DNA of 64,000 nucleotides from Sabellastarte sp. h YS-2021 (taxonomy: Eukaryota; Annelida; Polychaeta; Sabellida; Sabellidae). The stretch is from contig OZ024936.1 of NCBI GenBank assembly GCA_964017235.1, positions 45,249,028 through 45,313,027 of the forward strand. The letters run 5' to 3'. The first letter of the stretch is position 1. The number at the start of each line of letters is the position of its first letter. The position numbers and the translations under genes were made by a program. Of the stretch, positions 54,016 to 64,000 are shown piece by piece. The notes below the pieces were generated by a model. The model did not search any database. It had not been told where the DNA came from and saw only the letters and a program-made list of their open reading frames with translations.

Positions 54016-54500
54016 GTCCGCAATTTTTTAAATGACTCTCAAAGTCTGACATTTGACAATGACATCTAGGTAAACTAAGCAGATCTCATAGTGCAAACCT
54101 TTCAAAAGTATCTGGAGCATTTGGTAAACCAAAAGGGCATGGCAGTGCACCAATATAGACCACTTTTATTTGTAAAATCAGTTTCAGATCTACGCTTTGT
54201 AAGTCTAAACTGGAAAACCAAATAGAACCAGAGAGTTCATCAGGCAATCTTGTGTTAATGGCCCTTGATGCAAATCTTTAATAGGCATAGCATTTAATTT
54301 GCTGTAGTACAGTCAATAGCCAAGGGACCCATCCTTTTTCTTACCTACACTACTGGGGATGCCCAAGTACTGTTGTAAATTCTTCTTACAATGTATTCTC
54401 ATCAGAGGTTGGAGTGGACATATAACCAACCCTGTAGTACTTTTCAGGTAGGCAATGCTGTATTAATCTAGGATTTGTTCTTGCATACCTGTCAACAATA
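54016..54500 (-). pseudogene. Ty3/Gypsy-like RT fragment
   Basis: Minus-strand reading gives a GIPSSVGKKKDGSLG block, then LPDELSGSIWFSSLDLQSV (RT motif A with its Asp), ALPCPFGLPNAPDTFERF, and LVYLDVIVK with the second Asp of the YLDD box replaced by Val, followed by QTFESHLKN. This is a short, damaged piece of an LTR-retrotransposon RT. No LTR, integrase or protease was seen. It directly abuts the gag start of YR element 3. The part above 54,440 is a weaker match. Confidence 0.7.
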
Positions 54501-54559
54501 TCCTCACAGTCCAATTTGATGTCTTTGTGCAAATGTAACAGGATATTTCCACCTCAGAA

Positions 54560-55865
54560 GCAGGACCTTCTAGTGTTGTTGGTGAAGAACCAATGGTAAC
54601 TGATGAAGTCCTCTCGAAATCATCAGTAATATCACCAAGTAGTCAAAGTAAAGAGGGAATTGCAACCTGTGATGTCGCCCATCACATGAGACACTGGTGA
54701 CAGTACAGTGGAAGGAAAGAAAAAAATGGACTTTAAAGCAGCCTTATTACAGGCTCGGGAAAAATGTGAAGAGATGAACCGTGAACGCCAAAACAGGATT
54801 GGTGTCACATATGATGAAAGGGAAGCCGACGCAGAGCAGATAACTTAGCTTACTTGAGGTCTCACCAAAAGATATCATTTGTGGACACTCATTTCCATAT
54901 GGATAGGCTGTAGAGGAAAACAGGGCTTGATCCCATCATGATATGTGGCCCTATGCCTCATATACCCTCTCAGCTGGAAGCCGCCGTTACTGTATTCTGT
55001 GATGAGATTCCAGCCTGGGACAAATTACACATGTTGAAACGAGATCATCGTCTCAGTTTTGCCTTTGGTGTACATCCAAAACATGCAAAGTATGTCAGTC
55101 AGCACCGTCTTGGAGCAATCAAGGACAAAATACGAAAAGAAGCCAGATGTGTAGCAATTGGAGAAATTGATATTGAACATACTTCCAGCCACAGCACCCT
55201 CATAGAATATCAGACCAAGCTTCTTGAGGATATTCCCTCATTTTATGTAGAGTTAAAACTGTGGTCAAAAGTTCTGGTTATCCATAGTAGGGATTATAAC
55301 AACTCTCCTGATGCCAGTGATCTGTGTTTAAAGACAATTGAAAACAAGTTGCATGGCTGCCACCTCAAAAGATGTAAAATACACAGGCTTTGCTTCAATG
55401 GACTAGTGAAAGAGATGGACAAATGACAACAGAGTTTCCCAAAAGTAATGTTTGGCTTAACTGCCTTAATCTTCAGGCCAGAACATCATCACAAAAGTCA
55501 GTGATTTCATCAGGAAACTGCCATTAGAGAGAATTCTGTTGGAAACAGATGCACCACACCTTACAGCATCAGAGCATGACTGTGTGACTTTAACACACCA
55601 TATAGCATTCTGTGTGTTGCTCAATGAATCACTGACTTGAAGGGCCTGCAGATGGAAGATGTCATCAAGACCACCTCGGACATTGCCAGGCGATTCTACA
55701 GTCTCTCACATTGAAGGGGGGAGGAGAGTTGCTGGGTTTGTCGTCATCCCTACATTCCCTAGCACTCAGGTGTGGAGAGAGCTACCCAATGCTCTCAGGG
55801 TATATCATGCTGACATATCAAAAGGTAAAAGCAAAATGTATAAAATGAAATTTATAAACTTGTAA
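54560..55865 (+). pseudogene. TatD-like metal-dependent hydrolase, broken
   Basis: TatD-family nucleases are TIM-barrel metalloenzymes. Here the N-terminal region (MDFKAALLQAREKCEEMNRE, about 54,730) leads to SFVDTHFHMDRL at about 54,870 with the HxH metal site. A 162-codon frame (54,938-55,426) follows with LSFAFGVHPKHAKYVSQ, VAIGEIDIEHTSSHS (usual GEIGLDYT altered) and KVLVIHSRDY (usual HCRD altered). Then come LPLERILLETDAPHLTASEH at about 55,520-55,570 with the conserved ETDAP, and a C-terminal piece near 55,650 (QMEDVIKTT-like). At least four frame changes separate these parts. No introns are seen between them, so a processed or retro-copied pseudogene is likely. Confidence 0.75.
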
Positions 55866-56726
55866 ATAACATTGTAAAATGTCTATGTAACAAAGTAACA
55901 ATTTGAAAAAGGTATTTTTAACAAAAGTAAATTTAGTGGACTATGGACTGTAATTTGAAAGATGGAAATGTAAAGATTCTAATAATAGAAAATAGTTTTA
56001 ACCAGAAAGTCACAGATATATTTACCTAAAGTAATTCTTATGATAGTGGAAACAACTTTAAATGTTTTATTAAGTAGCCATCATGGTGGCTACAACAGTT
56101 CATAATTGCCTAACCTTAGAACCTAAATGATAACCAGAAAACACCATGGAGAGGAATGTGGTGATCCGGGATTGCGGGGTAGCGATCCACGGTTTAGCAG
56201 TCACCTAAGATCAGGGACCAGCTTAAAAATGTGAGCACAGGAAGTACGCACTCTTTGGTTTGAATTTGTGAACGCAAGAAGTATTTAAATATATTGTCAA
56301 GTAATTCAACTAATGGACGTCTGGGCTGTGTTTAATAACACAGACCAGGAATTAACAGTGAGGTTTACACAACTACTGATTGGCGATAAATTGCAAGTCC
56401 TGTCATAAAGCAGGGTAAATGGCAGTTTTACTTTAATATGTTAATTACAGGTAAAGATGGTTAGTAATAGAATTATTATCAGCTTCCTTACAAATTTAGA
56501 TTTGCACATAAGGACACATTCGGAAACCGTAGATTCAAGAAGGGTAAAACTACTGTAATAAAAAGGATACACAATAAATAATATAACACTTAAAAATTAT
56601 TAAATTTGTGATTCAAAACAACCACACACAAAAAAGTAAATTCACTAGTTTACCCTTAGCATTATTAAACAGCTGTCACTCGTCACACCAGCAGTATATA
56701 ATCAAGTATAAATTGATCCCTTTTTG
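55866..56726. other. Spacer and 3' flank of sulfotransferase gene 2
   Basis: AT-rich DNA without recognised genes. The part next to 56,727 should contain the 3' UTR of the minus-strand gene. Confidence 0.5.
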
Positions 56727-57961
56727 TCAATTGTAGGTAATTATCATATCACAGCTGAGTAGACTTTTTAAATGGGTAAGTCGAAAAGAAAGATTGTTAT
56801 GGTGAAATGTCGTTTCTCTGTCTTTTATTCTTCCTTGGCAAAATATTGCATTAGGTTGTATTCCATGTATGTGCCTTGTACAAAGTGTGGGGTAGTTTAA
56901 TACTAATCTAGCATCCTCGTAGGTTCCTTCACATAACGACATCATAACACAGTCATGTCCACTGATGTTAAAAGAGTCGAAAATATTAAATCCATCAACA
57001 AATATCGTTCTTGTCAGAATTTTTTGTAGAATAAAATAATTAGTTTCATTGATCAATGCATTATATATCTTCAAGCAAAAAGCTGTAGTATTTTTCTTAA
57101 TCTTTTGATAGAGTAAAAGCTTCTTTTCAAACTCTCTCCCAGCTTTCTCTATTCTTTGCTTTTGAATTTGCAGAAAAAAATCATACAACTCATAGTCTAA
57201 ATAAGAAATATTTTTATGTCTTTCGTACAAAATTCCATATTCATCTGGGTTCTTACTTTTACTGGGAAATGAAGCATTTTTATGTGATAAATATATTATG
57301 TCTTTTATATCCCAGCATAACTCTTCTTTTAAAAGTAGTAAACTTTCATCGAAATATTCTGTTATAATTATTTGAAATAGATTAGCTAAACTATACAAAC
57401 ATTCTTGAAAATATGTCTGATTGAGTAAAGCTTCATTGGTGTCAAATCGAAAATATTTAAACATTGAATTTTCCATATTGATATTGCTTTTTAGTTTCAG
57501 CCTGTTTGTGATGGGATCATATGTGCTGTTTTTGATAAGGCTCAGAAAATCTCTTTGAACTACTGAAAATGATTTTCTTCGTTGGCTGTAAAAATAATGA
57601 GACCTGAACTGCAAAAAGGGGTGTCTTAGAGTTGCAATATAAACTGTATCTCTCTGCATTTTATTTTCCAGCTGTTGTTTGTTAAAGCTCCCATGAGCAA
57701 TTTGCACATCAAACCTTGATTCTCTCCTGACCTGGATTTCCTTAGCTTTTTGCCATACATCATTTGGATGAGGGCGTGGTTTGTCTAAGGAAAATGTTGT
57801 CAAATTGTATTTGAAAACCATCATATTTAGTATACCAGCAAAAGTTGAGCTTCCAGTCTTTGGAACTTTATTGTACGCCACATGCCTAATTGACTTACAT
57901 GGAACTGAAGTGGATACTGATGGATCAACAGCTGCTTCACCATATGATATAATGTGATTTT
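56727..57961 (-). CDS. Galactose 3-O-sulfotransferase-type gene 2, terminal exon
   Basis: Paralogue of the gene at 16.2-17.4 kb, on the same strand and with the same architecture. The exon starts after TGTATTGTAG (acceptor at 57,963-57,962). Its frame opens with two bases of a codon, the same phase-1 junction as gene 1, and runs through STSVPCKSIRHVAYNK into VPKTGSSTFAGILNMM (PAPS 5' loop). DTVYIATLRHPFLQFRSHYF (3'-phosphate region) and EYFDESLLLLKEELCWD (family signature) follow to an intact stop. The nearest in-frame start codon (GTG in HVAYN, 57,881) would delete the conserved CKSIRH lead, so the exon interpretation is better. The upstream anchor exon was not found; YR element 4 begins only 250 bp upstream and may lie in the intron. 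Confidence 0.85.
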
Positions 57962-58213
57962 CTACAATACAATAAACAGTGACATCAAAATTTATTCAGT
58001 ATGATCTTGTAGTGTTTTTTAAAGTATGCATTCACGGAGGGTATGCAAACTAACAGTTACAATTAATTATTTTAAGTAAGTTTTATATGGATACAGCTAA
58101 ATCAGTAAAATGAAGCTGGTTAATTTTGTATATTAATTCCAAATTAAATAGCAAAAATAGTTTAGAAGTCACGTTAATAGTGATAGACGATCTGACAAAA
58201 GCGCATACATTGC

Positions 58214-58392
58214 ATAGCACGGCTATGTAGGAGCCTGGTGGGGCAGTTGCTGCCTTAAAAACTTCCACCAATAGCTAATAGTCATGTGACCAAACATTTA
58301 ACTCCTCATTAATTTTGGAGGGAACTTTCATATTTGAATGTTCTACCTACTTGTCCACATCAATATACAAATAAGGAATTTTAAAATCTTTG
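58214..58392 (+). repeat. Direct repeat A1 of YR element 4
   Basis: Shares AGCCTGGTGGGGCAGTTGCT, CCAATAGCTAATAGTCATGT and CTACTTGTCCACATCAATAT with A2. Confidence 0.9.
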
Positions 58393-58438
58393 GTTTTAAC
58401 TTGTTTTACATTGTGTGGGGTGCGGTCGTACGTGCATT

Positions 58439-59710
58439 ATGCCACGGAAAACAAAGAAAACCCCAGTACCCAAGAAAGGAACTAGGAAGAGCAGCAAGAC
58501 ACCTACAGACTTGGACGGATCCATTACACAAGTATTGGGTGATTCTGTGAGTAATGTTCTCCATGAAGGCCAGATACCGCCTATATCTGTAACAAACAGT
58601 GACAGTTCTGAGGGTTCAGCGCCTTTATCAGTTAGACCTCCCACCTCGGCAGCCCCTGTAGATAAATCTGATGCTATACTGGCATATCTCCAATGTCTGG
58701 ACCAGTCGAACCAAGCCCTTACTAAGCGTGTTATGGAGCTGGAAACGAACAGATCCACTGCTTCAACGCCTCATAATGCCAGAACTCGTTCCACAGTCCC
58801 TGCTATGACATTCAATCCTCCTCCACCGGCAATGCAGACACAGTACCAGGTGGAGGGAGGCATCCCACCAAGTTCTGTCAACAACAAACCTTTCTTCAAT
58901 GACCTCTCTACTAAACCTTCTGATGCTCTAATTTCGGCTACTTCGGCAGGTCCTCAGCCACTTCATCCAAGCCTTTCAAGATCAGAGGTCGCACCTACAC
59001 AGGCTCAGTTCAATACGGATGGTGTTCTACCCAGTTTGAGCATTCTCAGGCAGAATCAGGTGATCTCTCACTCTTGTCACTCATGTCCTGGCATCATACG
59101 AGAATCAGGCAAAGGTGGAAGCCACCCAGGTAAGGGAACTCAAAGAAAGTCAGGCAGGTTCAATAACACAGACAGTCACACTTCTTCCCCAGTTTAGATG
59201 GCCCAATGAGGGCCTATCTAGCATTACTGGCAGGAAGAAGGTCCTGTATGATGATTTAACGGTTTCAGAGTGGGCTGCAGGGCAACTGTCAAATATCTGC
59301 TTAATACAGGACCCAGTTTTAGTGAAACAGGCAATGTTACAGACAATTCAAGTCCTTAAAGATGCCCCATCCCTGCCATGGCAAGCAGTCAGGACTGCTT
59401 ATGCTCAATCCATGCACCAGGTAGAGCAGGGCACTTTGCAATGGCAAGATACCACACAGTGGGCACTTAATAGAATTTCCTCATCCCAGATTGTCATGGC
59501 TAACGCTGCAACCCTGAGTTTTCAATAGTCAAACAAGAAAGTGTGCAAATTTTACAATAAGGGGATGTGTTCGAATGAGGGAAGTCATGGGATTTATAAA
59601 CACATATGTAGTTTTTGTGTCAAATCAGGAAGAAGCCTAGGTCATCCAGAATCTAAGTGTGTGAATAAACAGAGGGGCAACCAAGGACACAATAATGCTA
59701 GTTAGGAAAA
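58439..59710 (+). pseudogene. YR element 4 gag
   Basis: Starts MPRKTKKTPVPKKGTRKSSK (basic) at 58,439, followed by a Pro/Ser-rich region with a short coiled-coil (ILAYLQCLDQSNQALTKRVM). After a frame change near 59,115-59,190 the globular part YDDLTVSEWAAGQLSNICLI and LQDAPS-like sequence appear, equivalent to MTLGQFVAGF in element 2. A zinc module follows at 59,535-59,680: VCKFYNKGMCSNEGSHGIYK, HICSFC and HPESKCVNKQ. A TAG at 59,526-59,528 separates it from the globular part. Confidence 0.75.
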
Positions 59711-60245
59711 TTTGCTATCACATATGCATGGGTCATTCACGCATGCAGAGTGGGGGGCTATTTACAGATAGACACTAATGCCTGTGATGTAAATAATATC
59801 AAGAAATTTAATAGTAAAGTTGACATTCAAGAGAGGGTTCACTCTAAAGGACATAAATATCCTGATTTGATAGTAAAGTCTAAATTTTCTCACATTTCAG
59901 TGATCAATCACTATAGACAGTTAAACAATAAGCCGTTAGTTAATGGGGGTGCAATACACTCTGACCCTTTTGTAAATAGTAACACATGCTTTAACGGTGG
60001 TTATGACACTAGTGTGTCAAAGGTTTGTTCATCAATTGACAACATTGATGTGTTGACATATTGTACGTTATTGCAAGACAAATTAATACATAACATTGCT
60101 GTACATGTTCTCAAGGTGTTTTACACCACATAGACGTTGTTATAGTATCTGAAGCTTTTGATTCTGTAGAATATTTGTTTGTGTACCCAGCATTGGGGGG
60201 GATGATATCAGTGGATTTTATAGCTTACACAGTAATGGCAGTAAT
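59711..60245 (+). other. Region between gag and pre-RT of YR element 4
   Basis: A 127-codon frame (59,750-60,133) has no recognised motif. It may be part of the pol N-terminus, as a comparable stretch precedes the RT in element 2. Confidence 0.4.
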
Positions 60246-61640
60246 TTGATTCATATTTCTAACGTTCCTGCAGGTATGTTGGAAGTTAAAGTTACTTTTA
60301 CAGCTAACATATGTATTTGTGATGAGTTGAGGAGTTTTCAGGAACCGAACTCTGTAAAATTAGACTTTGATAATGAAGTTAAAGCTCGAACTCAGTTTGG
60401 TGTTTCTTATACTGAATATCTGCAAAGTATAATTGACAGTATAGTTCGTGATGATTCAAATGTCAATCAGTCAGATGACTGGGTTCCTGGCTCTCAGGTC
60501 AAAATTACAACTGCAGTGTGTAATGTGGAAGAACAGGACAGTATAGATGGACAGATTGACATATTCCCTAACGGGTTGACGGCTCACATTCCTGACACCA
60601 ATGCACAGGGACTTAACAAGAGATCTTCTGATGTTCATTTCCCTCACAAAACTGTAGGCTTTCTGAACCATACAGTAGATGAATTTCAGTTTACTGGCCC
60701 TGACAGGCTTCCTGTACACATCACAAACATTGACCAGTGTCTTAATATTGCAAGTACTATTGCCAGCACTGGCCTTCCTAACTATGCACATGCCAGAATT
60801 CCACTTACTTCCGGTTTGAACCTACAAGAATGGGAGAAAGAGCTGGCTGATTACCCAGATAGAATGCTTTTAGAATACTTGAAGTTTGGATTCCCCCTTT
60901 CTTTGTCTCAGCTGGAACTCTTAAACAATACTTCCATAACCAATCACCATTGAGCTCTTCAGTACCCTGCGGCAGTTGACGATTACTTACAGAAAGAAAT
61001 CTCGTTGGAAGCCATTATTGGCCCGGTTGATCAGGTTAACTCAAATATGTACCATTGCTCCCCACTTCTCAGTCGTCCCAAGGATGAAAACAAAAGAAGG
61101 ATCATCCTTAATCTCTCTCACCCATATGGGAACTCGGTTAATGACAGGGTACCTAGGGACAAATTTGATGGAAAAGATTTTACTTTGAGATTTCCCTCTG
61201 TGGACACCATTGTGGACAAAATTGCCAGAGCGTTCAGAAACATTAAGATCGACCCTGTTGATGCTGTAAAACTGGGTATATACTGGAAAGGTCAGTACTT
61301 TCTTGATCTGAGCGTTGCATTCGGCTGGGCCCACAGAAGCGCACGTTCAATGCATCTCAGACGCAATTGTCTACATAATGAAACGGAATGGCTACAACTT
61401 AGTCGCCTATATCGATGACTACATAGGTATTGCTCCAGCAAATGATACTCAGTCTCAGTTTCATTTCTTATCTGACCTCCTTGCAAGGCTAGGATTGCCC
61501 ATGAATCCGGATAAACGGGTCCCCCCCTGCAAAGCTCTTACATGCCTGGGTATCAGGGTCGACATTAGTGCCTCTTCCCTCAGTATAGACCATTCCAAAC
61601 TTAAAAGCATTCACAACGAATGCTTCCAGGTTTCTGGCAA
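60246..61640 (+). pseudogene. YR element 4 reverse transcriptase
   Basis: The pre-RT module reads IASTGLPNYAHARIPLTSGL and LLEYLKFGFPLSLSQ (to 60,953, where the frame is lost). RT continues in another frame with YHCSPLLSRPKDENKRRIIL, NLSHPYGNSVND and FTLRFPSVDTIVDKI. There the expected catalytic block (x-D-I before ARAFRN) has been deleted and KI joins directly to ARAFRNIKIDPVDAV. After a second frame change near 61,330 it goes on to NLVAYIDDYIGIAPAN (Asp pair present), GLPMNPDKRVPPCKAL and the thumb. The first catalytic Asp is therefore missing. Confidence 0.8.
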
Positions 61641-62300
61641 GAAATACCTTTCTAGGAAGAAATACCAATCACTTCTGGGCAAGCTAATCTACTTACACAA
61701 GTGTGTAGTACCTGCCAGGATATTCGTTAACAGAATACTAGACTTATTCAGAAAGAATTTCAGTAAGCAAAAGATATACCTTACCAATGAGTTCTTTAAG
61801 GACTTGGCATGGTTTCAGGCCTTCCTGCCCCACTTTAATGGTACAACTAAATTCAACAAACCCAGGGTGGGTGGGGGTGTCCCTCTGTGTCTTGAGGCCT
61901 CTCTCACTGGTGTAGGAGCCATCTGGATAATAGGGTATATGCTGCCCCTGTCCCTTCCATCCCTGGCTTTGCCTTGAAGATAGTCCACCTAGAGATGTGG
62001 AACATTGTTATTGCATTACGACTCTGGGGAAACCTTTGGAAACATGGTTCAGTAGTGGTTCACTGTGATAATGAGGCCTGTGTTTATGTGATAGCCACCA
62101 GTAGGACCAAAGACCCCTTTCTGGCTTTATGCATAAGGAACCTTTGGCTTATTACTGCCTTTTATAATATTTCCTTGCAAGTACAGCACATTAGAGGCAA
62201 GAATAATGCTCAAGCAGACACACTTTCCAGGTTACATTCCAACAAGCCCATCAACCGAAAACTATTACAAGATCTCCTAGACAACTATGTATGGGATTAG
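61641..62300 (+). pseudogene. YR element 4 connection and RNase H
   Basis: The RT connection (SLLGKLIYLHKCVVPARIFV, FLPHFNGTTKF) passes, with a frame change near 61,970, into RNase H. This has KIVHLEMWNIVIALRLWGNL (catalytic Glu), SVVVHCDNEACVYVIATS (Asp) and QHIRGKNNAQADTLSRLHSN (Asp). The three acidic positions are all present. Confidence 0.85.
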
Positions 62301-63325
62301 GTTTTGCCCCATTATTTTCATTTGGATGTATGTGTTTGATTTCAGATGCAGTACCCCAGTCCACTTGCCTGTTGAACGCAGCCTTGGCCAGGACTTTTTC
62401 TGCTTTCAGACCTTCAACTTGACCAGCACATCACCGTCATCTCAGGACCTATGTGGCATTCCTGGCCTTCCTCAAGATCCCATTTGTATTTTCAATTCAT
62501 AATCTGTTGATTTTTGGGGAGTACTTGTATAATAATAACATTTCTCACAAAGTAATTAAACAATACTTCTCTTCTCTGAACACTTCTGCTTTATTTTATG
62601 GTTTGAACGTTCAAGCTTTCTCCCATCCCTTGCTTGCCAGATTCATTCGTAGTATATCTATTAATTCACAGTTTTCCCCTTCTCCCAAGGGTTTATTTGA
62701 CATCCGAACCCTATATCTGATATCTCTCTCATGTGACATACTTTCTGACCCCATCTTATTTAGAGCAATTTTCTTGGTTTCATTTTATGGTTTCCTGAGA
62801 ATGTCCAATATTGCTCCACATAGCTTCTCCAAATTTGACCCTTCTAAACATTTCTTAAGGAAAGACCTCATCTTTGGCCCTCCAGGGGCTTATTTGATAA
62901 TGAAATGGTCTAAAACTTTGCAATCACCTAATTCCTAACACATCATACAGCTCCCCTCCATCTCAAATATCTTTCTGTGCCCCATTAGGGCCCTTCGTGC
63001 CCTTATCAGATCAAGACCACTCTCAGATGATGGTCCTTTATTTGCTTGCGTCCAATTTCCCCATCAACAAGTGATTGATACTGTTGTTCGAGATGCTTTG
63101 AGAACAGTTCTCCTCCATAGAAGTCTCCCTACTAAGGGTTATTCCTTCCACACTTTTCGGAGGTCGGGTGCTTCATTTGCTTTTGACCATAATGTTCAGA
63201 TTCAAAACATAATGTATCATGGCACCTGGCGCAGCTCTGCTGTTTGGTCATATATACAACAATCCTCTCATTCTTCCTCCATAGTCCCTCTTACCTTTGC
63301 TCGCCACATTCCTCCTTCTTTTTGA
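62301..63325 (+). pseudogene. YR element 4 tyrosine recombinase
   Basis: The N-terminal half is frame-shifted near 62,450 (TYVAFLAFLKIPFVFSIHNL, VIKQYFSSLN). The catalytic part has LVSFYGFLRMSNIAPHSFSK (box A Arg) and DLIFGPPGAYLIMKWSKTLQ, then a TAA at 62,936-62,938. IRALRALIRSRP, GYSFHTFRRSGASFAFDHNV (His and Arg) and YHGTWRSSAVWSYIQQS (Tyr) follow to an intact C-terminus and stop. The catalytic residues are conserved, but two or more frame breaks make it a pseudogene. Confidence 0.85.
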
Positions 63326-63520
63326 TTGGGTTTGGTGTTTTTTTAAATCTTAAGTTTTGTAAATTTAAAAAAATTTTTGGTCTTATCTAGTAAAACCCCT
63401 TGTATTACTAACATGTAAATAAAATTTCCTCAACTGTGTTTCATTGTCTTGTTATGATCTACCTTAGTATACTTTGGTTTAGCATCAGTTTTCATGCAGC
63501 CTAATCAGGAGCAACTGTGT

Positions 63521-63731
63521 ATAGCACAGCTATGTAGGAGCCTGGTGGGGCAGTTGCTACCTTAAAAACTTAGGTATTATGCACACAATCGACCTGACAC
63601 ACATTCCACCAATAGCTAATAGTCATGTGACCAAACATTTAACTCCTCATTAATTTTTTAGGAAACCTTCATATTTGAATGTGCTACCTACTTGTCCACA
63701 TCAATATACAAATAAGGAATTTTAAAATCTT
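63521..63731 (+). repeat. Direct repeat A2 of YR element 4
   Basis: Matches A1 at 58,214-58,392 apart from the extra insertion and scattered changes. Confidence 0.9.
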
Positions 63732-64000
63732 CCCACCTCCACCCCTCATACCACCTACATTTGGTTCTGGGTTTTCTTACTGGCAGTGTTTGACACTGGC
63801 CAGTTGGAACTAATGACCTGCTAACGTTAGCCTGTAATTTGACAGGCAGTAGAGAATCTAAAAATTTTTTGATCTCAAAAATTTCTCTAGGCGGACTCAG
63901 GCTGACCCTGTAGTCTCCCTCTCATCATGACAACAAATTTTTGCTGATACCAGCATGTCCTCAGATGTGGATTGTCCTTTCCTGAGCTTACCCTGAGTTT
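63732..64000. other. Right edge of window, no gene seen
   Basis: Sequence after A2. No match to a B-type repeat and no coding region was recognised. Confidence 0.4.

Larger units (their letters stand above)
58214..63731 (+). mobile_element. YR retroelement 4, flanked by direct repeats
   Basis: The order is A1 (58,214-58,392), gag, pre-RT module, RT, RNase H, YR, A2 (63,521-63,731). It belongs to the same family as elements 2 and 3 by gag and pre-RT blocks. A2 carries a roughly 33-bp insertion relative to A1 (AGGTATTATGCACACAATCG region). A B1/B2 pair was not found, so the right end may be incomplete or may continue beyond the visible similarity. All genes have frame breaks. It lies just upstream of sulfotransferase exon 2, on the opposite strand. 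Confidence 0.8.

Noticed and set aside
53822-54031. 69-codon plus-strand frame
   Set aside because: Antisense shadow of the YR element 3 gag start.
57700-57881. Start of sulfotransferase gene 2 at the GTG/Met of HVAYN
   Set aside because: Conserved lead residues (C-K-x-x-R-H) precede it in frame, and a splice acceptor lies at 57,962, matching gene 1.

Overview
This window looks like animal (metazoan) nuclear DNA. It is AT-rich, host coding sequence is confined to short exons with GT/AG splice signals, and most of the rest is transposable elements in various states of decay. The element mix is tyrosine-recombinase (YR) retroelements, L1/Tx1-like, CR1/L2-like and I-like LINEs, PIF/Harbinger, tRNA-derived and other SINEs, and foldback MITEs. 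With two galactose 3-O-sulfotransferase-type genes, this fits a marine invertebrate. A lophotrochozoan such as a mollusc is my best guess, but that is inference and not proven here.

Host genes are few. The terminal exons of two paralogous Gal3ST-type sulfotransferases lie on the minus strand at 16.2-17.4 kb (with an upstream membrane-anchor exon at 17.8 kb) and at 56.7-58.0 kb. A NADAR-domain terminal exon lies on the plus strand at 22.2-22.4 kb. A broken TatD-like metal-dependent hydrolase gene lies at 54.6-55.9 kb.

Layout. 1-5 kb: decayed Harbinger transposase and a coiled-coil ORF, split by a 1,297-bp YR-gene segment and followed by a SINE. 5.9-10.4 kb: a decayed minus-strand DIRS-like element (gag, RT, RNase H, YR) whose YR end is the second copy of the 1,297-bp segment. 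10.9-12.1 kb: a repeat with inverted ends and a 168-bp internal tandem array. 12.8-14.1 kb: CR1/L2-like LINE remnant. 14.7 kb: 5S rRNA-like fragment. 16-22.5 kb: host exons, SINEs and an I-like LINE tail. 22.5-27.6 kb: an almost intact L1/Tx1-like LINE (family A). 28-29.7 kb: MITEs and a SINE. 30.6-37.3 kb: a YR retroelement with split direct repeats (A1 ... B1-A2-B2), interrupted by an I-like LINE. 35.1-42.3 kb: a very recent 3.69-kb tandem duplication. 37.5-42.5 kb: about 45-bp AT-rich satellite. 42.5-44.0 kb: decayed LINE A. 44.6-54.0 kb: a minus-strand YR retroelement interrupted by LINE A, itself interrupted by LINE B with an intact long ORF; 11-bp target duplications mark both insertions. 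54.0-54.4 kb: Gypsy-like RT scrap. 58.2-63.7 kb: a fourth YR retroelement flanked by direct repeats.

No operon, CRISPR array or bacterial-type system is present. The most informative content is the nested transposon record, the split-direct-repeat element, the recent tandem duplication and the paired sulfotransferase genes. I found no convincing wholly new system.
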